Shown here: piece by piece, positions 22,721 through 29,954 of the stretch
Position numbering within the stretch: the first letter of the stretch is position 1
Layout: each line of letters begins with the position of its first letter
Assembly (NCBI RefSeq): GCF_014201715.1
Contig: NZ_JACHFD010000005.1
Coordinates: 1-64,000 of the forward strand
Length of the DNA stretch: 64,000 bases
Origin: Haloferula luteola
GTDB lineage: Bacteria > Verrucomicrobiota > Verrucomicrobiia > Verrucomicrobiales > Akkermansiaceae
Direction: 5' to 3'
Translations under genes and position numbers: made by a program
The notes under the pieces: generated by a model
Seen by the model: only the letters and a program-made list of their open reading frames with translations
The model's database searches: none
What the model was told of the DNA's origin: nothing

Positions 22721-23899
22721 TTACGGACCGGCGGGAGCGATTTCCCAAATCTCGACAATCTGGTTGCGTTCAGGGATGCCGGAGGAGAATCGATCGGTTT
22801 GCCCAAGGTAGGCGGCCTGAACCTTTTGGCCGGGGCGTTTGGCTTCGTCCAGAAGCACGGCCACGGCGGTGGCACGATCGGAGGAAAGGGTGCGGTTGGC
22901 ATCGACATTTCCGGTTTCCGAGGCGTAGCCGACCACGAAAAGCATGGCGCCTTCCGGGGCTTCCTGCGCGATGCGAGGGAGTTCTTGCTGGAGCTCTGCA
23001 TCGACTTCGGAGGAACCGGTGGCAAAGGTGCAAGTGCGCATGACATTGGCGCCCAGCTTGGCGCCGAAGCGGCTGTAAGCGGTGGAGATTTCGGAGTCGG
23101 GCTTGCCTTCGAGGGTGAGCAGAGCCTGATAGAGTTGGACGGCTTCTTTGCGAATCTCGGACTCGGTGGCAGCGAAGATGGTGGCCTCTTCAAGTTGTTT
23201 GGTGAGATCCGCCACTCGCTGGCGAAGCTGAGTGTTCTCGGATTCGGCGGTGTCGAGTCGGGCCTGAAGGTCACCGGGAGCGGATTGGGAATCGGCGAGT
23301 TGTTGGCTGAGGGCGACGATGCGGGCCTTCGCTTGGTCGAGGTCGTTCTTGAGGGTAGTGGCGAGTGAGGCGTCGATCAGGGCGGTGTCGAGGTCGTGCT
23401 TGGTGCGGTCCAGCAATTCCCGGAGGCGCTTTTGGTCCTGCAGGGCTTTGACGCTCTCCTGGCGCACGCCATCGAGTTCGAGCTCTTTTTTCTGGATGAG
23501 TTCCTCGAAGCTGGAGGCGAGGGCGGAGAGGGTGCTGGCATCGCTGCGCAAGCGGGCGGCGACCTCATCGGCGGTTTCCGCCATGTTGCTGGAGGCGATC
23601 GGTTCGAGTCCCAGGGAAACGCGGGTGCGATTGAGCTCGGCGCGGCGGGTTTCGATATCCGCCTTGAGGGATGCCATACCGGGGCTTTCAGAGTTTTTCC
23701 CGGCGGGGAGGCCGGGTTTCATGAGGTTTTGGAAGAGCAGAACTCCGAGGAGAGTGATGATGATGAAGGCAGCGATGGCCCAACCCGGGGAGACGGTTTT
23801 GGTGGCCGAAGGTTCGGCGGAAGAGGTGTCAGGAGTCGAGGAATCGGCGGCTGACGAGTGAGTGGCCTCTTCGGGGGAGGGAGAAGGTTGGTCGGTCAT
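22721..23899 (-). CDS. inner-membrane coiled-coil protein with C-terminal OmpA-like domain
   Basis: The 392-residue product has a Ser/Thr/Pro/Glu-rich N-terminus (1-38) and one transmembrane segment (about 40-59, 'WAIAAFIIITLLGVLLFQNL'). A long Glu/Lys/Gln coiled coil follows (about 75-265, for example 'LDTAESENTQLRQRVADLTK'). The C-terminal ~120 residues look like an OmpA/MotB-type peptidoglycan-binding fold: 'CTFATGSSEVDAELQQELPR', 'FVVGYASETGNVDANRTLSS' and 'DRATAVAVLL'. The usual 'NxxLSxxRAxxV' helix is represented by 'NRTLSSDRATAV'. It would bridge the inner membrane and the wall. It is the last gene of the long minus-strand string, 6 bases after the HAD phosphatase gene. Confidence 0.78.
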   Translation of the reverse strand: MTDQPSPSPEEATHSSAADSSTPDTSSAEPSATKTVSPGWAIAAFIIITLLGVLLFQNLMKPGLPAGKNSESPGMASLKADIETRRAELNRTRVSLGLEPIASSNMAETADEVAARLRSDASTLSALASSFEELIQKKELELDGVRQESVKALQDQKRLRELLDRTKHDLDTALIDASLATTLKNDLDQAKARIVALSQQLADSQSAPGDLQARLDTAESENTQLRQRVADLTKQLEEATIFAATESEIRKEAVQLYQALLTLEGKPDSEISTAYSRFGAKLGANVMRTCTFATGSSEVDAELQQELPRIAQEAPEGAMLFVVGYASETGNVDANRTLSSDRATAVAVLLDEAKRPGQKVQAAYLGQTDRFSSGIPERNQIVEIWEIAPAGP

Positions 23900-23905
23900 G
23901 GCGGA

Positions 23906-24535
23906 TCAGGAGTGAAGTTGCAGGAGTTCCTCGGGCTGGGAGATCAAGTGAGTGGGGTTCTCGGCGGCGAGGGCCTCGGTGGAGTTGAATCCCCAAGTGA
24001 CGGCAGCGACAGGAATGCCGGCTTTTCGAGAAGCTTTGAGATCTCGAATTTCATCTCCGACATAAAGCATTTCGTCGGACTCGAGTGAAAAAGTTTTGCG
24101 GATGGCGCGGAGGTGTTTGGCCTTTCCGGTGAGTTTGGAGGTGGAGGAGATGAAGTCGAAATGTTCGCGCAATCCGTGGGCGCGCAGGAAAAGATCGACG
24201 TTGGTGGGGGCATTGGAGGTGAGGATGCCAAAGGAATCGCAACGGCTGCGCAGGATGGGAAGGACTTCGCCAATGCCCTCAATGAGGGGGAGTTGCATGA
24301 TGTTGGCTCGCATCAAGGTGGTTCCGCGTGCGATCAATCCAGGCACCCGTCGTTTGGGAATGTCGAGGTGACTGAGGAGTTCGCGCAGAGAGAAGTGGCG
24401 CAATCCGGGGAGTTGTTCGGCAGAGACCTGGCGGAGGCCCATGCCTTCCGCCAGTTCGTTATAGATCCGCCGGCTCTCCTCAAGGGTGTCTGCCAGGGTG
24501 CCGTCGAAGTCGAAGATGATGGTCCGATAAGCCAT
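23906..24535 (-). CDS. HAD-superfamily phosphatase (phosphoglycolate phosphatase-like)
   Basis: The 209-residue product has the HAD motifs in order: motif I 'FDFDGTLADT' with the nucleophile Asp, motif II 'ILTSNAP', the motif III Lys in 'SKLTGKAKHL', and motif IV 'YVGDEIRDLKA'. A four-helix cap between motifs I and II places it in subclass I, the Gph/PpaX group. The Met at 24535 begins the domain; upstream in-frame residues are Ser/Pro-rich. The substrate is not determined (phosphoglycolate, pyrophosphate or sugar phosphate are all possible). It lies 46 bases after tsaD on the same strand. Confidence 0.88.
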   Translation of the reverse strand: MAYRTIIFDFDGTLADTLEESRRIYNELAEGMGLRQVSAEQLPGLRHFSLRELLSHLDIPKRRVPGLIARGTTLMRANIMQLPLIEGIGEVLPILRSRCDSFGILTSNAPTNVDLFLRAHGLREHFDFISSTSKLTGKAKHLRAIRKTFSLESDEMLYVGDEIRDLKASRKAGIPVAAVTWGFNSTEALAAENPTHLISQPEELLQLHS

Positions 24536-24581
24536 TCGCGGAAGAGGGGAGCGGATTGAGCGGAAGAGCGCCAAGGAAAAA

Positions 24582-25613
24582 TCAGGCCAGGGTGAGGGGT
24601 AGGTTGGGATCGATGGGGGAATCGAGTGGCGAGAAGCGATTTTCGAAGGTGCGGAGAAGGCCGGCGAAGCCAATCATGGCAGCATTGTCGGTGCAGAGCC
24701 CCGGGGATGCGGTATGAAGGGCGAGGTCTTCCTGAAGGCAGGCCTGTTCGAATTGGCCGCGGAGGGTGCGGTTGAGGGAGACCCCACCGGAAAGGGCGAG
24801 AGTTTGACGCCCGGCATGACGGGCAGCGGCAAGCGATTTGCGGAGGAGGACGTCGATGACGGCCTGTTGAAAGCTGGCGCAAAGGTCGGGGAGGTCACCG
24901 ATTTGGACCTGGCCCGTGGCCGGTTGGCGATCGGTGAGGGTGTAGAGCACGGCGGTTTTGAGGCCGGAGAAGGAGAAATCGAAGCCGGGTTCCTTCATCA
25001 TGGACCGCGGGAAATCAAAAGCGGCTGGGTTGCCGGTGGCGGCGGCTTTCTCGATCTCCGGGCCGCCAGGATAGGGGAGGCCAAGCATTTTGGCGACTTT
25101 GTCGAAGGCCTCTCCCGCTGCATCGTCGCGGGTGGAGCCTAGCTTTTGGTAGCGACCTGGGCCCGCGACATCGAGGAGCAGGGTATGGCCGCCGGAGACG
25201 ATGAGGGCGAGGTGGGGAGGGACGTGCCCGAGTTCCACGAAAGGGGAGAGGAGGTGGCCTTCGAGGTGATTGATGGCGATGAAGGGTCTTCGGGCGGCGG
25301 CGGCGAGGGCTTTGGCCGCTGTTGCCCCGATGAGGAGGGAGGAGGCAAGGCCGGGGCCAGAGGTGGCGGCAAAGGTGTCAATCTCTGCGAGGCGGACTCC
25401 CGCATGGGAAAGGGCCTGTTCGACGAGGGGGCGGAGGTGCAGGGAGTGATTGCGGGAGGCGAGCTCGGGAACGACGCCGCCATAGACGCGATGGAGTTCG
25501 ATCTGGCTGGCGATCTCAGAGGCGAGGATGTGCGCGGGTTGGCCGGGTTCGCCCTGAAGGAGGGCGACAGCGGTTTCATCGCAGGAGCTTTCGATGGCGA
25601 GGACGAGCGGCAC
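24582..25613 (-). CDS. tsaD: tRNA N6-adenosine threonylcarbamoyltransferase TsaD
   Basis: The 343-residue ASKHA-fold enzyme transfers threonylcarbamoyl from TC-AMP to A37 of ANN-decoding tRNAs, working with TsaB, TsaE and TsaC, none of which is in this window. The N-terminus 'LAIESSCDETAVALL' and the metal-binding 'INHLEGHLL' (H116, H120) are diagnostic. 'LIVSGGHTLL', 'STRDDAAGEAFDKVAKML' and 'YPGGPEIEKAA' are also conserved. The length is normal. It lies 59 bases after the S41 protease gene in the minus-strand string. Confidence 0.97.
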   Translation of the reverse strand: MPLVLAIESSCDETAVALLQGEPGQPAHILASEIASQIELHRVYGGVVPELASRNHSLHLRPLVEQALSHAGVRLAEIDTFAATSGPGLASSLLIGATAAKALAAAARRPFIAINHLEGHLLSPFVELGHVPPHLALIVSGGHTLLLDVAGPGRYQKLGSTRDDAAGEAFDKVAKMLGLPYPGGPEIEKAAATGNPAAFDFPRSMMKEPGFDFSFSGLKTAVLYTLTDRQPATGQVQIGDLPDLCASFQQAVIDVLLRKSLAAARHAGRQTLALSGGVSLNRTLRGQFEQACLQEDLALHTASPGLCTDNAAMIGFAGLLRTFENRFSPLDSPIDPNLPLTLA

Positions 25614-25672
25614 GTGGCGGCGATGTTCCGCGTCTGGGTGAGGGGTGGCAAGAGTTCAGAGCCGGGATCTGA

Positions 25673-26878
25673 TCAGGGATTCTCGAGGAGGTGTTGGGTG
25701 GCGGCTTGGATGACGGGGTCGGTCCAGCCGGCAAGTCGTTGTGTTTGCTCGGGCGTGAGGGAGTCGGGGTGGAAGGAGAGGCGGATGTTCTCGCGCTGAG
25801 TGGCGTCGGTTTCGACGGGGAGATCGGGGGTGATGCCGGCGAGGTGAGGAGTGCGGCCACTGGGGGTGTGATAGGTGGCAATGGTGAGGCGCAGGGCGGT
25901 ATTCCCGCCCATGGGGATGATGTTTTGGACGGAGCCTTTGCCGTAAGAGATTTCTCCAACCACGGTGGCGCGCTTGAGGTCTTGGAGGGCGCCTGCGGTG
26001 AGTTCGGAGGCGGAAGCTGACATGCGATCGATGAGGACGGCGATCGGGTAGTCGCGATGACGACGTTGTCGGGTGGGGGTGCGAAGGGTTTCGGTGGCGG
26101 AATCGTCGCGTCCGCGGGTGGTGACGACCGCGGTATCGGGGGGAAGGAATAGTCCGAGGATTTCGACGGTGGTGGAGAGGGATCCGCCGGGGTTGCCTCG
26201 GAGGTCGAGGAGGAGCCGTTTCATGCCGGCATCTTCGAGATCATCAAGGGCGGTTTCGATTTCATGAGAGGCGGTGGTCGCGAATTCGGCGAGACGGAGG
26301 TAGCCGGTGGTGCCGTCTGCTTGGAGGTGCGAATCGGCCAGGGCTCGGGTGGCGACGAGGCGATGGGTGAGGGCGATTTCCTGGGGTCGTGGGTCGGCAG
26401 GGGATTTGAGGCGCAGGATGACGGGGGTTCCGGGAGGGGAGTGGAGAGCGGAAAGGATTTCGGCGGGTTCGAGTTGGGAAGTGGGACGTCCGTCGATCTC
26501 AAGGAGGGAGGAGCCGGGGAGGAGTTCGGCGGCGGCGGATCCAGGCAAGACATTGGCGAGGTAGGTTCCATCGTCTCTCCAGCCGAGGGTAATGCCCAGC
26601 GAGGGCAGGAAGGGGTCGAGGTCGGGATGGGCCTTGAGTAGGGCCGCCATTTCCGGGTGGATGAAGGAGGAATGGGGGTCGAGAGAGGCCAGCATGCCCT
26701 CAAGGGCGTGGTTGACGAGGCGATCGTAGGCCAGTTTGTCGACGTCGGGATGGCGCTGACGAACCTGTTCAAGGACTTCGATGAAGCGTTCGATAGCGGG
26801 ATAGGCGGCTTCTTCTGGGTCGGGCGGGCTGGCAGCAAGCAGTGGAGCGGAGAGGGCTAACAGAAGCAGCAGTTTCAC
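25673..26878 (-). CDS. carboxyl-terminal processing protease, peptidase family S41
   Basis: The 401-residue exported protease has a signal peptide ('MKLLLLLALSAPLLAAS'). A PDZ domain spans about residues 90-175 ('LPSLGITLGW', 'VLPGSAAAELLPGSSLLEID'). The S41 catalytic domain includes 'LLLDLRGNPGGSLS', the serine in 'RMSASASELTAGALQD' (S287-S291 cluster) and the general base K314 in 'SYGKGSVQ'. Ser/Lys-dyad proteases of this kind trim C-termini of periplasmic proteins in envelope maintenance. The gene is 48 bases after the small GNAT gene and 59 before tsaD. Confidence 0.94.
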   Translation of the reverse strand: MKLLLLLALSAPLLAASPPDPEEAAYPAIERFIEVLEQVRQRHPDVDKLAYDRLVNHALEGMLASLDPHSSFIHPEMAALLKAHPDLDPFLPSLGITLGWRDDGTYLANVLPGSAAAELLPGSSLLEIDGRPTSQLEPAEILSALHSPPGTPVILRLKSPADPRPQEIALTHRLVATRALADSHLQADGTTGYLRLAEFATTASHEIETALDDLEDAGMKRLLLDLRGNPGGSLSTTVEILGLFLPPDTAVVTTRGRDDSATETLRTPTRQRRHRDYPIAVLIDRMSASASELTAGALQDLKRATVVGEISYGKGSVQNIIPMGGNTALRLTIATYHTPSGRTPHLAGITPDLPVETDATQRENIRLSFHPDSLTPEQTQRLAGWTDPVIQAATQHLLENP

Positions 26879-26926
26879 GAGGGAAAGGTGGGCGAAACGC
26901 GGGGAGGAGCCGAGGCAGAAGTGAGA

Positions 26927-27202
26927 TCAGGAGGCGACGAGATCGCGGTGTTCCGGGTGGCGTTGGAGCCAGGCGACAGCATAGCCGCATACGGGTCGAA
27001 TCTGGAGTTGGCGGGCTTTGGCATGGGCGACAACCCCTTCCATGAGACGCCCGGCGGTTCCTTGACCGCGCAAATCGGGGTGGGCCTCGACGTGAGGGAG
27101 GATGAGGAGATCGCCGTCCAGTCGATAGGTGGCGAAGGCGAGAAGGCCTCGTTCGGTGAGCTCGAAGCGTTGCCGTTCGGGCGAGTCGATGACTTGGGTC
27201 AT
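26927..27202 (-). CDS. small GNAT-fold acetyltransferase-like protein (YjdJ type)
   Basis: The 91-residue protein matches the short GNAT-like family: 'RFELTERGLLAFATYRLDGD', 'LPHVEAHPDLRGQGTAGRLM' (acetyl-CoA-binding loop R-G-Q-G-T-A) and 'IRPVCGYAVAWLQRHPEHRD'. The conserved Cys in 'RPVCGYA' is present. The start at 27202 fits the family. The substrate is unknown. It begins 5 bases after the STAS-like gene, so the two are probably translated from one message. Confidence 0.9.
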   Translation of the reverse strand: MTQVIDSPERQRFELTERGLLAFATYRLDGDLLILPHVEAHPDLRGQGTAGRLMEGVVAHAKARQLQIRPVCGYAVAWLQRHPEHRDLVAS

Positions 27203-27207
27203 GGCGA

Positions 27208-27573
27208 TCAGGGGCGAGTGAGCCAGGTGCTGGCGGCGGTTTCTTCGCCGGGAGGGAAGCTCTGGATTTCGAGTCCGGGGATGAGCATGCTTTCCCACTG
27301 GCTGATGCGGCGGATCCAAGTTTCATCGGCGACCACCGCGGCGCGGCGGAAACGTCGCAGAATACCCAGCATTTTCGGAAGGCGGGCAAATTCGAGAGCG
27401 ATGGCCTGGCGGGATGGCATTTCGAAATGCTCGATCCGGATGAGCATGGTGCCGTTCTCGATGCCTTCTGCTTGGGCGGTGAATTCATCGAGCACTTCCT
27501 TCATTTCGGAGGCTTCGAGACGCCCCCCAAATGTGAAGTCGAGGTGGTTTCCGGTGCGGTGGACTTTGAACAT
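27208..27573 (-). CDS. STAS/SEC14-like (SpoIIAA-like) domain protein
   Basis: The 121-residue protein has a single SpoIIAA-like domain: 'FKVHRTGNHLDFTFGGRLEA', 'MLIRIEHFEMPSRQAI' and 'FRRAAVVADETWIRRISQWE', typical of the bacterial STAS/SEC14 family that may bind lipids or nucleotides. The Met at 27573 begins the domain; upstream in-frame residues do not resemble it. Next to a beta-oxidation cluster a lipid-related role is conceivable, but this is guesswork. The following GNAT gene starts 5 bases downstream. Confidence 0.8.
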   Translation of the reverse strand: MFKVHRTGNHLDFTFGGRLEASEMKEVLDEFTAQAEGIENGTMLIRIEHFEMPSRQAIALEFARLPKMLGILRRFRRAAVVADETWIRRISQWESMLIPGLEIQSFPPGEETAASTWLTRP

Positions 27574-27660
27574 GGCGGGCGGAAGTGAGAAGTGGCGCAG
27601 CCTTGCACGGGTGTCTGGGCCACGCAAAGGGAGAATCTTCCGCCCGCCAGTGGTGAGGTC

Positions 27661-28101
27661 TCAGGCAAGCTCGAATCTCTGAAGGAGTTCGCGTTTGGGG
27701 ACTTTCACCAAGTCGAGGGGTAGGTCTTTGACGATGCGTTGGCGGACACCGGCTGAGAGGGAGTCCCGAAGTTTTGCAAGGATGGTCTTGGGGGCGGCGA
27801 GGCAGATGGTTTCGTCCGCGCCTTGAGCGACGGCGTCGATATGCCCGGCGATGGCGAGGAGTTGGTTGCCTTCGACTTCCGCCTGTTCACGATGGCGTTC
27901 TCCTACGGAGTTGCCACCGGGTCCATGGGACATGCGACCGGCCTGGTAGGTGAAGCGGTCCGAGACGCGGCTATGGCGGTTTTCGAGATCGATGTCCTTG
28001 AGGTCTTCAAAAGCGGGAGAGGTGGTAGGATCATCGTCGTCTTTGGAAATGCGGTAGGCTTTCATGCGTCCAAGGTCGGCAACAATCAGAAGTCTCTTCA
28101 T
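27661..28101 (-). CDS. host-attachment-type (eRF1-like fold) protein
   Basis: The 146-residue protein resembles the 'protein required for attachment to host cells' family: the N-terminal strand 'RLLIVADLGRMKAYRI', the central 'RFTYQAGRMSHG', then 'FCLAA'-like 'ICLAAPKTILAKLRDSL' and 'KDLPLDLVKVPKREL'. The family has an eRF1/RNase-like fold and, despite its name, no firmly established biochemical role. Its ATG overlaps the stop of the acyl-CoA dehydrogenase gene (ATGA, 28098-28101), which fixes the start and implies coupled translation. Confidence 0.85.
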   Translation of the reverse strand: MKRLLIVADLGRMKAYRISKDDDDPTTSPAFEDLKDIDLENRHSRVSDRFTYQAGRMSHGPGGNSVGERHREQAEVEGNQLLAIAGHIDAVAQGADETICLAAPKTILAKLRDSLSAGVRQRIVKDLPLDLVKVPKRELLQRFELA

Positions 28102-29954
28102 AGCGTGGCACCGTCGCGAGGGTGGGAGGGATTGCAAGGGAATCCGGGTAAGGGAGGGTCGCTGAGCAGGGAGCGAGCGAGCTGGAGGCGAACTTGATCC
28201 GGGTCTTTCCCGGCGAGCCACTGGTGGCAGCGGTGGGCACCGCGACGAGAGAGGTAGTGAGCGATCTGGCGAGATCGGGAATCCCCGAGATGATGGGCGC
28301 GGGCGATGGATAGGCTCATGACGAGGAGTTCGGCAGCGGTGTCGACGAGGCGTCCTAGCAGAAGCTGCTGGCTTTCGAGCTTGGGGCCGAAGTGGGCCAT
28401 GGCGTGGAAGATGGAGCGAGCGAGGCGGCGGCTGAGGGAGGCGGTTTGGAGGAGGGAATGGCGCAGTTGGGGGTGGAGGTCGGAGGGCAGCTGGCGGGAG
28501 GCCAGGGGCCGTGGCAGCCATTTGAGCGGATACCACGCAGCGTAGTGAAGGCCCGCGGAGACGGCGGCACGGGCTCGCTCGGAGGTCGACTTGCGGGTGT
28601 CGAGGGCGGCCGCACCCCGTCGCAGGTGAGGATCCAGGGCTTCGCGAGCGATGAAGAGGTGCATGATCTCGGTGGAGCCCTCGAAGATGGTGTTGATGCG
28701 GCAATCTCGCAGGGGGCGCTCGATGGGATCGGCCTTTTCCCCGCGGTGGTGGAGGGAGTCAGCGGTTTCATAACCACGCCCCCCTTTGATTTGCATGGTG
28801 GCATCGATGCCACGCCAGGCGGCTTCGGTGCCCCAGAGTTTGGCGATGGCGGCTTCCATGCGGATGTCTGCCGAGGATTCGCGGTCGACGAGGGCAGAGG
28901 TGAAGAGAACGAGGGATTCCGTGGCGAAGGCATCCGCAGCGAGGTCGGCGAGTTTTCCTCCGATGGCGGCATGATTGCCGATTTTTTGGCCCCATTGCTC
29001 GCGGGTTCCGGACCATTCGAGGGCGATCGAGAGGCAGCGTTCGAGCATCCCGGAGCATGCGGCTGGAAGGGTGAGCCGGCCGGTATTGAGGGTCGTCAGT
29101 GCCACCTTGAGGCCCTTGCCGACGCCTCCGACGACGTTTTCATTGGGGACTTTGACCTGAGTGAATCGGACGACGCCGTTGTAGAGGGCCTTGAGCCCCA
29201 TGAATCGGCAGCGGGTCACGATCTCGACGCCAGGTTGATTCATTTCGACGATAAACGCTGTGGTGCCGTGGGGTTTTTCTGCGGTCGGCGTGCGGGCCAT
29301 GACGATCAGGGCATCGGCCTTGAGGACATTGGTGCACCAGAGTTTTTCGCCATTGAGCACCCAGCCATCGCCGACAAAGGTGGCTTCGGTTTTCATGCGT
29401 GCGGGATCAGAGCCGACATCTTTTTCGGTGAGAGCGAAGGCAGAGATCGAGCCGGCAGCACAGCGGGGAAGGTACTTCCTTTTTTGGGCCTCGGTTCCGA
29501 ACACAAGGAGAGGTTGGGGAAGGCCGATGGATTGGTGGGCAGAGAGCAGCGCTGTGAGGTTTCCACAGTGGCCGCCGAGGATCTTGGCAGCGCGAGAATA
29601 GTTGGTCTGTGAAAGTCCGAGGCCGCCGTACTGGGTGGGAATCTTGATTCCGAAGGCGCCGAGTTGGGCGAGTCCGTCGATGACTTCGTCAGGGATTTCC
29701 CCGTCGCGGTCGATGCGGTCGGGATCGGTTTGAGTTTCAAGGAAAGTCTGGAGAGGGCCGAGAAACGCATCGCCCGCATCGCGGTCCTTGTCTGGTTGCG
29801 CAGGAAAGGGAAAGAGAAGACGGAAGTCCGGCGTGCCGTTGAAGATGGACGCGGCGAGGCCGGTGAGTTCGCGGGGATCGCGTGAGGACTCGGCAAGCTC
29901 AAGTGCCGCTCGCTGGCCCTCGTTCATGCGGGAGGTGTCAATGAGAGTGCTCAT
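28098..29954 (-). CDS. acyl-CoA dehydrogenase family protein, long form
   Basis: The 618-residue flavoprotein oxidises acyl-CoA to enoyl-CoA, the first step of beta-oxidation. The N-terminal helical domain has 'GAFGIKIPTQYGGLGLSQTN', the beta domain 'SAFALTEKDVGSDPARMKT' and 'WVLNGEKLWCTN', and the C-terminal FAD-binding helices 'INTIFEGSTEIMHLFIAREA', where the Glu of 'FEGS' is the expected base. Beyond about residue 480 an extension of about 140 residues ('LRHSLLQTASLSRRLARSIF') exceeds the ordinary 380-residue family. It resembles the C-terminal domain of very-long-chain (VLCAD/ACAD9-like) enzymes. The start at 29954 overlaps the end of the preceding gene by 17 bases. The stop overlaps the next ATG. 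Confidence 0.93.
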   Translation of the reverse strand: MSTLIDTSRMNEGQRAALELAESSRDPRELTGLAASIFNGTPDFRLLFPFPAQPDKDRDAGDAFLGPLQTFLETQTDPDRIDRDGEIPDEVIDGLAQLGAFGIKIPTQYGGLGLSQTNYSRAAKILGGHCGNLTALLSAHQSIGLPQPLLVFGTEAQKRKYLPRCAAGSISAFALTEKDVGSDPARMKTEATFVGDGWVLNGEKLWCTNVLKADALIVMARTPTAEKPHGTTAFIVEMNQPGVEIVTRCRFMGLKALYNGVVRFTQVKVPNENVVGGVGKGLKVALTTLNTGRLTLPAACSGMLERCLSIALEWSGTREQWGQKIGNHAAIGGKLADLAADAFATESLVLFTSALVDRESSADIRMEAAIAKLWGTEAAWRGIDATMQIKGGRGYETADSLHHRGEKADPIERPLRDCRINTIFEGSTEIMHLFIAREALDPHLRRGAAALDTRKSTSERARAAVSAGLHYAAWYPLKWLPRPLASRQLPSDLHPQLRHSLLQTASLSRRLARSIFHAMAHFGPKLESQQLLLGRLVDTAAELLVMSLSIARAHHLGDSRSRQIAHYLSRRGAHRCHQWLAGKDPDQVRLQLARSLLSDPPLPGFPCNPSHPRDGATL

